A DNA stretch of 64,000 nt from the NCBI GenBank assembly GCA_000711775.1, contig ARYC01001542.1, forward strand, positions 1-64,000, read 5' to 3'. Below the pieces are notes generated by a model. It searched no databases, was not told the origin of the DNA, and was given only the letters and a program-made list of their open reading frames with translations. Positions 1-9,691 of this stretch are shown here, piece by piece; the first letter of the stretch is position 1, and every line of letters begins with the position of its first letter. The translations under genes and the position numbers were made by a program. Origin of the DNA: Oxytricha trifallax. Taxonomy: Eukaryota > Ciliophora > Spirotrichea > Sporadotrichida > Oxytrichidae.

Positions 1-75
1 ACCCCAATAAGACCCCCAACTATACCCTACAAATCAAAGCACTTATAAACCTCACTAAGGGGTTTTGGGGTTTTG
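1..75 (-). mobile_element. TBE-A, terminal inverted repeat end only
   Basis: The window opens inside the last bases of a telomere-bearing element. The terminus ends GGGGTTTTGGGGTTTTG at position 75 and is followed by AAT, the expected 3-bp target duplication. The inner part matches the terminal repeat of TBE-C and TBE-E almost base for base, so this copy belongs to that subfamily. No gene of the element is inside the window. The strand is nominal, because both ends of these elements carry the same inverted repeat. Confidence 0.93.
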
Positions 76-2142
76 AATGGGTTGGTAAGATTGAGCAAAT
101 CAAGAGGCTTTAACAGTAATTAATAGAAGCTTAGGTTGAAAAGAATGTAAGTCTTACAAGCAACATTATTGAAAACTGCCTTAATGGTGACTGTTCTGAA
201 ATTCAACGAATTTTGCAGCTACCTCGAAATATGGAAGCATTCTCTGATAAAATTGTTGCAGAACTACTTTAACTCTTTGAGAATGTTAACATTATACACT
301 AATTAGCAAGGACTTTCAACTAAAAGCCTTAAAATGAAAGGTTAAGTGAGAGTGAAGACTCAGAAAAACTGCAGCAAAATATTGGATTTAAGTTGTATAG
401 CTCACAAGTTTTGTGCATTAACTACAGTTGCGATAACTTACAGTCAAGCCATTTAACATTTTGGTATTGGAAATGGCAAGACCTTAATTTCTATTGCGCT
501 AGCCATTCTTATAGCTCTTAAAACCAAGCTATCCGTAATCATAATTGGTAAGAATGAGCACTTGGTATAGAGGGATTTCAAGAAATTCTAAAAGTTAATT
601 AGTGCAATGGCTCTTAATTCAAACTTTAATTTCATTGCAAGAAGCGCAGGTATTTATTTCTTTACTCAGCCACAACTGAAGAAATAAACGAAGAACCCTA
701 AATTCATGAGTGTGTGGCACGAGAGTATCGTGCTGGTTGATGAGTACGATTGGATTTTATTAGATGGTTCCAGTGAAAACATTGTAAACTAGCTCAATCT
801 CTTCAAGCAAGCAAAAAGTATTGTTGGTTTTTCAGGCAGCCATCTTTCTCAAACCGAATAACATTGCCTTAACTTGGCTTTGTCAAGCACGCCTGTGGTG
901 TTCCCTACACTTGATAAGTTGTAAGGAGACAAGAAAACTTAGCTGCCAGACTTGCTCGTGAATTCAAATCAAGGAGACTATTTGAAAACAATCAAGGAAA
1001 TCATAAAGGATTAAGTAGCGAATTCCCCAGTTTTAATTGTTGCCTCTGCAAATTACAGCACTATTGAATAAGGCCTTTAATATTCAGGCTTTGATTTCAC
1101 AAGTTTCAGCCACGGCCACGCTGCTGTAATTGAAGCTACCCTTGAAGGCAGGTATTTAATGAAGAATGCAAGCAAGAACTATGGAATTTACTTGTTGAAT
1201 GAAGCATAGGGTAGAGGCACAGATATTTAAACGAATGATGAAATCAATCAAAATGGTGGTTCATATTTAATTATCGCTGATGTTTTTACAAAAAGATCTG
1301 AAGAATAAATCATTGGTAGGATTGGTAAGCTCAACACCAAAGGTAGATGGCAGATAGTGTTATATAAACTAGCTTCTAAAAGTAGTGCAGAGCAGCTGCT
1401 CGTAGTGGAGTAAAATGAAGCAGACCTTAATCTTGATCGCAAGTACAATTTGGTATAATCAATTTTGTAAAATCAATAAGAAGCAATGGAAAATTCAATT
1501 GAATCAAACTTAGTGCCTCAAGAATAGATAACTGCAGAACTTTCCAATAAGAATGAGGATGATATGAAGGTACGAGAAATTGTTGAACACCTTATAAGGC
1601 TCACTGAGAAATCTTATAACGAAGCAATCCATCCAATTGAAGAAGAGAAGAAAGAAAAAGTTGAGGAACTTAAAGAGGCTGTCTCAGTTGAAGAACCAAC
1701 TGAATAAAGTAAATTGGGTTTTTATTAACCAACTCTCATAGAGGTAATAGAAGAGAAGATGAGTTAAAATCCAGTGCTGCAAAACAAACCGTTTGAAGAG
1801 GTATAGAAATTGGTGCACAAGAATTTAAAGCGGTAGCACCATGAGATTACTAAGGCTCAAAGCAGAGAGAGATCCAAAAGTAAAAGCAGTACTACAAGTT
1901 CAAAGAGAAGATTAGTGAAAGGATAATAAAAGCTTGACTAAATCAAAGAATAAAATAAGACTTGAGATCTTTATACTCGTCGCAGTGCCAGAGATAAAAC
2001 ATTCACTTGCACTTATACAGAGCTGCCAGAGAGTGAAGAGACAATTGAAAGATGGTTGAAGGCGGCCTCTAGTGAGAGAAGGCACTTTAAAAGCGACATA
2101 AATCACAAAAATCCAGAGAGAAAACCAAGATTAAGAATATGA
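76..2142 (+). pseudogene. SecA-like DEAD/helicase ATPase gene, 5' end cut by TBE-A, frame-broken
   Basis: Read with TAA/TAG as Gln, this gives about 680 residues of a SecA-type two-lobe helicase ATPase. Visible motifs are Walker A GIGNGKT (463-483), Walker B DEYD (739-750), motif V GRGTD (1210-1224) and motif VI QIIGRIGK (1306-1329). The frame is open from the TBE-A junction, so the N terminus lies on the far side of TBE-A. Two lesions are seen. One extra T in the T4 run at 409-412 shifts frame between the N-terminal segment and Walker A. A TGA at 1963-1965 is followed in the same frame by about 58 sensible residues to TGA 2140-2142. The tail is Glu/Lys-rich and predicted coiled. The role cannot be stated beyond nucleic-acid or protein-translocating ATPase. 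It may be a macronuclear-destined segment with tiny internal eliminated sequences, or a decaying germline copy. Confidence 0.72.
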
Positions 2143-2274
2143 GATTTATCTTAATTTTTTAAAGCAATTCACCAAATTCAAGTTTTTGCTATTAATAGTA
2201 TATAGAGATTCATGAAGGAATAGAAGCAGCAGCATTCAAAATCTGAAGTTCTCAGCTGCGCAAAGCAAGCTCAA

Positions 2275-3014
2275 TCAGTTGTTATTGAGCATAAACTGGT
2301 CTCTCATCTTGCGTAAGTCAAGCAACTCACTTTCCATATTGTCATGTTCTTGTTTCAACTTTTTAGTTTACTGCAAGAAATCCTGCTTATCTTATTTTAA
2401 AGCTTATTCATAATCTTTTACTTCCTCCATTTAATCACGAGTTCTCTTTCTTTTAGATGAATCCTTTACTAGATTCACAGCCTTACCTCGCTCAGCTACA
2501 CACGAAATTAAGAGAGAGTAAACTTACTGCTAAAGTTAAGGCATCTGCTGAGAGCGCCCACGAACTTGGGTATCATTTCTATAACGAGATCTCTGTTTTA
2601 CTCTAGCTTTTCTCTTCGTTAGAGCATTGCATCATGAATCATCTAGGAGACACCGTCGGTGTCTAGGGTGAAGAGCAAGTCACAGATCCATTATCTGTCT
2701 AGGTGGACCCAATCTCGTTCATCAGGCAAGTATTACAGCAGTCTTGCAGATCCTCTTGCATAATCGAGAAAGTCTTAAACTGTAAGTCCATCGATTTGAG
2801 GCACTGCTGACACTTTGACTGCGTCTCTTCTTACATACTATAATAACAGTTACAGGGGTAAGTTAATCGTTACTTCTTTCTCTGCTCTTATGATTTACTT
2901 AAGGAAATAAATGTTGGTGGAGTCTGCTTTGGGTAAGAAAGCGTGGCAGTCTTAGGTAAGAAAGTTGTATAGCTCTTTCTTACTTTTGCATTTCTGGGCG
3001 AGTTCTTGAACATT
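2275..3014 (-). CDS. Unknown protein with coiled-coil tail, 5' end cut by TBE-B, one intron
   Basis: On the minus strand this reads as 235 uninterrupted residues once a 32-nt intron is removed (2496-2527; GTAAGT at the 5' end, TGTGTAG at the 3' end, phase 1). Exon 1 runs 3014-2528 and exon 2 runs 2495-2275, ending in TGA. The body contains ordered-looking segments such as LPDERDWVHLDRQWICDLL and PQIDGLTVQDFLDYARGSA. The last 60 residues start with KRKRTRDQ and form a charged Lys/Glu/Gln coiled coil. I do not recognise the family. The frame is open right up to the TBE-B insertion at 3014, so the N terminus is missing here. It converges on the SecA-like gene, with about 130 bases between the two stops. 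Plus-strand open frames over the same bases (for example 2457-2810) are shadows. Confidence 0.68.
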
Positions 3015-3153
3015 CAAAACCCCAAAACCCCTTAGTGAGGTTTATAAGTGCTTTGATTAGTAGGGTAAAGTTGGGGTTTTATTAGGGTTAGTAGAGAAAA
3101 CGCAAGTTTAATGAGACTTTAATATGTATTTAATGAGTATTAGTTTAATTATA

Positions 3154-4578
3154 TCACACGAATTTTACTTGCTTGTCTTTGTTGTATCTCTTGAATCTCG
3201 CTTTCTTTAGTGGTTCGAGCATATCGTCTAAGGATTGTCTTGGATATGCTGGAGCTCTTACTATTATCTTCTCTACAATCTTCTTTATTTCTTAGCAAAC
3301 ATCATCTTGTTTTATTGATTATTTTTCATATTTTGTATTAATGTAAGTCATGCTTTCCATATCGCACTCTAATATTATTGCAGCTGCCCAAACATCCCAC
3401 TAAATAGAGCCATTAGTCCATTTCTCTCTGATTGGGAAGTAACCTGGAGTACCAAGAACCTTTGCTAAGGTTACAATCTCTTATCTTAAGGCTCTATTAA
3501 AATCGATTACAACTACTTCTAAAGGGCAAAGGTTTAGCATAACATTTTCAGGGTTCAAATCTCTATGAACGTATCCAAGCTCGTGAAGTTCCTAAACACC
3601 CTTTATCATATTAGATAGAATATCATTCAAGTCATCTGGGTATCTGTTTTAATATAGATAATCTCGGAGAGTCATTTCAAACTTTTTTAGCCTTAGTGCG
3701 ATGAAACCAAACCCTAAAATAACACCATCTAGCTTGAGCAAATTCTTGCAATCTTTTTTCTAAGACTCTCTAAGTACAATATATTCGTTAGCAAACTCAT
3801 TTTGATACTACTCATTTTTAAGGAGATAGCTGAAAGGATATACTTTGTAGGCATAGTCATCAACCACTATAAGTTTTGCTTTAGCAGGTACGTTTATATG
3901 TAAGTAGTTTTCAATACAACTGCTAAGGTCTACTGCATTTAGTGCAGGAATATACATGGCTCTCTCTTAAAAGCATGCTAAAAAGACATTACCAGCAGGT
4001 TGATTCATTAATTCTATTCGCTTCTGCCTCTTTAGCTTCGCCTGTTGTTCTTTTTAAGTCTCAAGATTATTAGATTTTCTTTTAGCGGGCACTAATTTCT
4101 AAGTCTCTTTATCTTAAATCAAGAACTCACTTAGGTGATGCTTCTGCATATGTTTCTTAACTTTAGCTGAGTGAGTATAAGACTTCTCACAAGTCGTGCA
4201 CTAGTACCTGCCATCGACCTTATCATGCTTAAAATACACCTTAGCTTTCCCAGAGTGAACCTCTTTCATATGTCTCTTCAAACTGGAATCAGTAGAGAAA
4301 AGATTTTAGCAGTCTTAGCATTCAAAAGTTTTAATCCTTTAAATCTGAAGCTGTTCCTTTTCTTCCTCAACATCTTTTATTAATGTTTAAACTTCTATTT
4401 CAGCTTTCTGTTTCATGTTTTAAACCTATATAATAAAAACTTGTGCTTCAAATTCAAGAGCTCTTAGCTCTGCCTCCCTCTCAATATATATAACTTCTTG
4501 TTTCTTGGTTGAACCAAAGTTAAGCATTGATTGACCTGCTCCTAAAAGTGCCGCTCTACGATTTAAGTTGACCGCCAT
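3154..4578 (-). CDS. TBE 57 kD protein: two C2H2 zinc fingers plus protein kinase domain (TBE-B)
   Basis: An intact 474-residue frame runs from ATG (4578-4576) to TGA (3156-3154); I checked every codon and found no internal TGA. Two C2H2 fingers (CQDC...H...H and CTTC...H...H) lie near residues 80-140. A kinase-like domain fills the C-terminal half. Its catalytic loop reads HRDLNPENVMLN, so the usual Lys of HRDLKxxN is Asn, and the metal-binding motif reads DFN instead of DFG. The protein is presumed to bind DNA and perhaps act on element or host proteins; its role is not established. It is transcribed divergently from the 22 kD gene across a motif-rich spacer. Confidence 0.93.
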
Positions 4579-4740
4579 GTTTAAATTCAAATTTAAATTT
4601 CTATTATAAAGTTCTTAAAACCTCTATAGCTATAGCTGGACTATATAGGAGTTGCTACAGCATTAATGATGGTTTGATCTCAGCTCTAAGACTTCATATT
4701 TCTACTCAGTTTATAACTATAATTTTTGTAATTTTTCACT

Positions 4741-4985
4741 TAATAATTTTGATTCTGGTACCAACTCAGATAAAGTTCAGGTTGGTACTGGTACCAATTA
4801 AGTTTTGAACCAGATTGGAACTTTTCCATTAAAACCTCACTGGATTAAAACTAGGTACTAATTAAGTTTTGGTACTATTAAATTGGTACCAATTAAACTT
4901 AAACGAATTTAGTACCGGTACTAATTAAATTTAAACAAATTTAGTACTAATTTAATGGAACTAAATTGATAAAAATGGAGCTCCA
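4741..4985. promoter_or_regulatory. Divergent promoter spacer with GTAC-AATTAA repeats (TBE-B)
   Basis: Between the divergent 57 kD and 22 kD genes lies an array of about eight short motifs of the form GGTACCAATTAA, GGTACTAATTAA and their complements (GGTACC is itself palindromic). Equivalent arrays occur at the same place in TBE-C and TBE-E. A bidirectional promoter or binding-site array is inferred from position and repetition only. Confidence 0.5.
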
Positions 4986-5143
4986 TCTCTGAAGTTTGTT
5001 ACAGCTTCTGCGAACCTTCTCCACGTATCCTTACAGGGTTGACCTCCTATAAGATGCCCATATTTAATAGTAAGATTTAAAGGATAGGATCCAGAAGTCT
5101 ATAAATTAAAACTTGAAATTCATTAATAGGAAGAGGAACAAAG

Positions 5144-5935
5144 ATGGAATCATTCAATGAACAAATGAAAAGGGTTGAGGCTCAAGAAATGATCTCAAGA
5201 TTCAGAAGCAAGGAGGATCTCTATCGATACCTTACTTAGCATGGTAAAATAAATTGATGTTAATCAACGATGTATACAGTTGGTCTATTCCTTCCAACGA
5301 TGGAAGGTACTAAAATATCATTCTTAAAAGCAATACTCTGCGAGGAGAAGAAAGCTTTTAAAAACAAAGAAATCAAACTGATTGAAATACCTAACTACCC
5401 AGAGATTTCAGTCACAAATCTCTACGAGGATGCAATGAAAGATGATGAAGTGGTTATTTACCTTCCTAGCAAGAAGTAACTCTCAAATAAGTTGCCTGAA
5501 AGAAACTTCTTCTTTGGTGTTCTTGGTACAATCAAAGAGGATTATTTGAGAGAAATTATAGAAGAAGCTCATAAGAAACGCTACTCTATTTCTCCTGAAG
5601 ATTAAAAGAAGCAAGGAATACTAATAAGCGAGACGTGGCTAGCAGAGCTTAAGAAGCATCCTTATCTCTCTAGTAAGCTTTGATTTATAACTTTTTAGGG
5701 AAACCTGGAACTGGTATATTTCTAATGAAAGAGAATGCAAAGGTTCACAGAGAGAGAAAGTCTCAAACCATTCATTAAGTTAGCAAGAAGACTTTATAAT
5801 GAAGTTTAAAAGTCTGATGAAATGAACATAGATGCTGGTGCTGGTACAAAGAGAAGAAACATGGGTCCTAGTAAAGCACCAGAGGAAGAAAAGAAAGAGA
5901 AGCCGAATCCATTTAAGAGTTCGTTTAATATATGA
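5144..5935 (+). pseudogene. TBE 22 kD protein with two introns, frameshifted near 3' end (TBE-B)
   Basis: The start is ATG 5144. Two very short introns are visible by comparison with TBE-C and TBE-D: 5244-5279 (36 nt, GTAAAA...ACAG) and 5673-5698 (26 nt, GTAAGC...TTTAG), both phase 1. Spliced exons read HVGLFLPTMEGTKISFLKAI and later LPERNFFFGVLGTIKEDYL. One extra base in the AAGAAG run near 5786-5790, compared with the other copies, shifts the frame into TGA 5800-5802. The ancestral tail, with a basic KRRNMGPS-type stretch, continues to TGA 5933-5935. The function of this TBE protein is unknown. Confidence 0.85.
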
Positions 5936-5941
5936 AATAAT

Positions 5942-7004
5942 TCATTCATTTAAGTCTAACACTTATTAATAAACATTCATTCTTCCTTTCCTTGCACATA
6001 TCGTAGTCTAGTCTTTACCCACTCTCTTGCAACTACTCTGTATTAAGTCTACTGTGTCAATTGGTAGATCATGCATTAGGTGATACAGCAAGAGTTTCTT
6101 GTAGTGAGTCTTAATCTAACTCCAATAGAATTCGATTCCATTAAATTGAGGACTGTAAGGAACGTTATACACAGGAGTTATCTTTAACTCTTCATAAGCT
6201 TTCTTAGATTCCTTAGTCTTATGAACTGAGAGGTTATCAACAAACAGGATGATCTCTTGGTTACTATACTTCTCTCTGAGATTATATAGGAACTCTATAT
6301 ACTACTCTCGATAATAGAGCGAGGGTGAATAACATAACTCTCTAAACCTGAATCTTCACTTATACCAGCTAAAATTGCATGGGTGACTACCTTCACTTTT
6401 TAATAAAAGACTTCTATATTATCATACTTCTATACCAAGACTTATTAATAAAGGTGTTGAACGTAAACACAGCTTCATCAGCGGGTATGAACTTGATGTT
6501 ATTATCAATAGACCTCTGCATTTAATCATATATATAGTTTAAATTATTACTATAAAATGGCACAGTAAAATCAATCACTCTCTTCACTCTATTGACAGTC
6601 TTGAAGGTAATACCATTCCTTCAATAAATATTTGCGATAGTCTATGGAGAGATACGCATGTCAGGAAACTTGCGATGAAACATCACAGCTCGCTAGTCAA
6701 GTGGGAAATGTGCCCAATACTTAAGAGTCTTAGAATCGCAGAGATATTCAATATGCTGCTAAGAGAACTTTTATTTTCTTACAGGATGTTATCAAGAACC
6801 AGAATTGAAATGCGAAACAGCTAACAAGCAATGATACCTAACTGTTGAGGCACTCTTACGCAGGAGCTTTGCTATAGCAGCATAATTCATAAATGGTTTG
6901 AGTTAGTCTATATTAATACTCGCACCATACCTAAGCTTAAGCAGTAAATCTAAATATTTCTCATCATATATAGACCCCAAAAATCGCTAATTTCTATTTC
7001 TCAT
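5942..7004 (-). pseudogene. TBE 42 kD DD34E transposase, broken (TBE-B)
   Basis: The gene runs on the minus strand from ATG at 7004 to TGA at 5944-5942. All three catalytic residues are present in context (ADEA, FVDNLS, NGIEFYWS), the D...D34E signature of the Tc1/mariner-IS630 superfamily. The frame is interrupted by an in-frame TGA at codon 71 (6794-6792) and by two single-base deletions relative to TBE-C, in the SWY-K region near 6430 and in the RSI-RE region near 6310. It would excise TBEs during macronuclear development if functional; this copy is not, unless its lesions are bypassed. Confidence 0.9.
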
Positions 7005-7325
7005 TTTGCAAAATGACCTAATTTCCCTACTAACCCTAATAAAACCCCAACTTTACCCTACTAATCAAAGCACTTATAAACCTCACTAAGGGGTTTTGGT
7101 TTGATTAGATACCAGTAAGTTATTATTGGTTCATTAAAATTTAAAAGTTAGGTGCTTTTCACCATTTTTTATAGGTCAATTTCGATTCAGGAAGACACTA
7201 CCGTTACTAAAACTAGAGAGTGCTTTTTATGATAATGAAATGTTACCAGCACGGTCCAATTTCAGCTAGCGGAATTCCTACCAGCACCAAGAGAATTCAT
7301 TATTATTAAATTTAGGAATCCGTCT

Positions 7326-8952
7326 ATGGAATCATATTATTAGAAACGACAGTCAAGACTCTCAGAATTCTTCAAGTTGGAAGATAAAGATTATGATGGT
7401 AATAGTTCAAGTGAAGAGCAGAGCTCTTCCAGTGGTTCAGAAGATTTCAAAATCATGCAGAATACTTAACAACTAACATGCTTTACCAGGAACATAACTC
7501 TTGCAGATGTGAATATAGAAGAAGTAAGTGAAAATGATATGACTTCACTATTTAATGAGATTCGTGATGAAATTTCAGAGTTTGAAATCGATGGATTTAT
7601 CATAGATCCCAAAGAAAAGTATAGAGAAAGTATTAAAAAAGAGCTAAAGAATCATTACTTAATGATAATTAAATTAAGACTCTTGGCTAGTTAGTGCTAA
7701 ATCTTTACACTGAGTATAAGTAATCAGATTTAGAACCCTAGAGTTTGATGGAACGTGGTTAAGATTTCGACTTAAAAGCTCTTGAAGCCAAAGTTATTGA
7801 GAATCATAAAGTAAAAGATGAAATTGCAATTTTTGGTTAGCACAAACAATTGAATGCAATAGTTCCTCGTAGACTACAAAAGTAGTTAAGAAAGGAGAAA
7901 TAATTGTAAGAGAAGGAACTTAAACTTGCAGAGGAGTCACTTAGATTAAGAGTTAAAGAAAAGTTAACTTGCCTCTAAATAATGGATAGACTTGGTATAT
8001 CATACTATAAATTAAGAAGGTACTTAAAAAGCCCAATCAAGAAAGCTTAATTTTGGAATCTTAAATAAATTAATAGAGGCAAGAATAAGAAACTGCATAG
8101 CAGAGCACGCACTCATATCGTGAATATGTTAATGTTTAACACTTAACCAGTGCAGGTTTCTGATATACAGCACAGTTTACAGAAGAATATTTAGTTAAGG
8201 TGTAGCAAGTAAATGATAAGAAGATTTTGAAGAATGAATTAATGATGACTTATAAATAAATCAAGTAGATTTCAACATTGCATAATAGCAATAGTAGCAA
8301 GTTATAAAGATAGTATGCAGCTCAAAAATTCGTGGAACACTTAAGTAAGGGTAGGAGAATAATCAATATTGATGAATCAACTCATAACTAAACAGATTAA
8401 AGACACAGAGGTTGGACTGCCCCTTATGTAAAAAATAGAGTTACAAATTCACAGAGACTAAAATAAATGAATTTAATTATTGGAGTTGCAAGTACAGGAG
8501 AGCTGTACTATACAGTTAATCATGGAAGAACTAACTAGCACTCCTTTATGTACTTCCTATGTAAACTAGTTAATGTATTGGATTCAGTTGACACTAGTTG
8601 GAGAGAAAAAACTTTAATTCTACTTGATAATGCACCTTACCACAGATCACAAAGAATTATGAATAAGTACCTGGATTTGGCTTTGCCAATAATGTGTTTA
8701 GGGCCTTATCACTATAGAATCACACCTGTTGAATTGATGTACTCTTGGATAAAAAATCGAGACTTGAACCCTCTGAATACCAGGGCGTAATCAAAGTAAG
8801 CCGCTTGGAGTTCACCTTTTTAGAGACTACTGGCAGCATTCATGAAAGAGCTGGGCATGAATATTAGCAGGATCAACTAGAACCTGGTGAGGCGCTGCTT
8901 TTATCACGTATTGACAGCGGCCTTGAAATCGATTTCGCTAAAAGATTTGTGA
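7326..8952 (+). pseudogene. Non-TBE Tc1/IS630-like DDE transposase, two frameshifts
   Basis: Three overlapping frames form one protein of about 540 residues. Frame 1 (7326 to about 7680) starts MESYYQKRQSRLSEFFKLED and has a Ser/Glu-rich stretch. Frame 2 (about 7676-8225) holds a helix-turn-helix-like region (LTCLQIMDRLGISYYKLRRY). Frame 3 (about 8217-8952) holds the catalytic core: NIDEST (first D), LLDNAPYHRS (second D) and PVELMYSWIKN (E). The C-terminal part has more GC than its surroundings. It is not a TBE transposase, since the core residues and size differ. I saw no convincing terminal inverted repeats. The frameshifts could be decay or very small eliminated sequences. Confidence 0.8.
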
Positions 8953-9691
8953 GCTAGGCGAAAGTGCGAGGTCAATAAGCGGGGCTTGCTAGCAAGAGTG
9001 GCCTAATTTAATTCGATTTTTGCGAGTATTAGAAATTATTAAGGAGAGCTTTTTAAGTTGAATTAAGAAAAGTTAATTGAATTTGAAATGAAATCTGCAA
9101 GGCTCTTACATTTAAAATATCTCGAATTTCTTGATAATTATTCACGATTTTTATAGGTTGGAATTCGCCATTTTGAAAAGTAGGTACCTTGAAAATGAGA
9201 GAAGTTAAATTAAAATGGCGATTTTTGAGAACTAGGGCTTATAAAAATTAAGGGCTTGGGCTTTAAACTGTGTAAGTTAAATTGCACAAAAATAGAAAGT
9301 TGGAATTTTAAAAGTAAGGAAAATAGAGCGATTTTCGCAATAATTATATATAAGAAAGCAAATTAATTAAGAAGTCATAATTAGAAAATGGGGAACTTTG
9401 CGAATTTTTCTTATTGAAATCCTTAATTTAATATTCTCTAAATTTTATGCTTTAACTTTGCATTTTTTATTCATTTTGCCTTGAAAAGTGGCCGAAATTA
9501 GCAAGAAATGCGTTTTACCATTCATTTTCTTGAAAAATGGGTGAAAAGTGAAACAAAATCAGTCCTTTAAATATTGGGGGAAATGCGAAGCTATTTAAGA
9601 GAGACGCAAATTATAATTATTTATAATATTTACAAACAACCAAAACTTTTTCTCAACCTTATTTTCGTTTTTTTAAACAATTTTATCTAGC
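8953..9691. other. AT-rich spacer without recognisable gene
   Basis: There is no open frame with family features on either strand. Mononucleotide-rich AT sequence predominates, with occasional AAAATGGTGAAAAG-like stretches. It probably holds the flanks of the two neighbouring genes. Confidence 0.5.

Larger units (their letters stand above)
3015..7103 (-). mobile_element. TBE-B, complete telomere-bearing element
   Basis: This is a 4089-bp element with terminal inverted repeats of about 85 bp. The left end starts CAAAACCCCAAAACCCC at 3015; the right end finishes GGGGTTTTGGTTTG at 7103, lacking part of the outer telomeric unit. The flanks are ATT (3012-3014) and ATT (7104-7106), a clean 3-bp duplication. 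Gene order from the left is 57 kD zinc-finger/kinase (-), 22 kD (+) and transposase (-). Its repeat sequence (TTGATTAGTAGGGTAAAG) matches TBE-F and differs from TBE-A, C and E, so it is a separate subfamily. It sits in the 5' part of the minus-strand gene ending at 2275. Confidence 0.97.

Noticed and set aside
76..2142. Bacterial SecA contamination
   Set aside because: The frame depends on TAA/TAG as Gln and is flanked by ciliate TBEs, so it is a ciliate gene.
2457..2810. Plus-strand 117-codon ORF starting MNPLLDSQPYLAQL
   Set aside because: The minus strand over the same bases gives a longer protein with a clean 32-nt intron and continuous frame to the TBE junction; the plus frame is its shadow.
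7150..9560. Terminal inverted repeats for the non-TBE transposase (CACCATTTTTTATAGG versus AAAAATGGGTGAAAAG)
   Set aside because: The match is short, AT-rich and imperfect; it could easily be chance in this composition.
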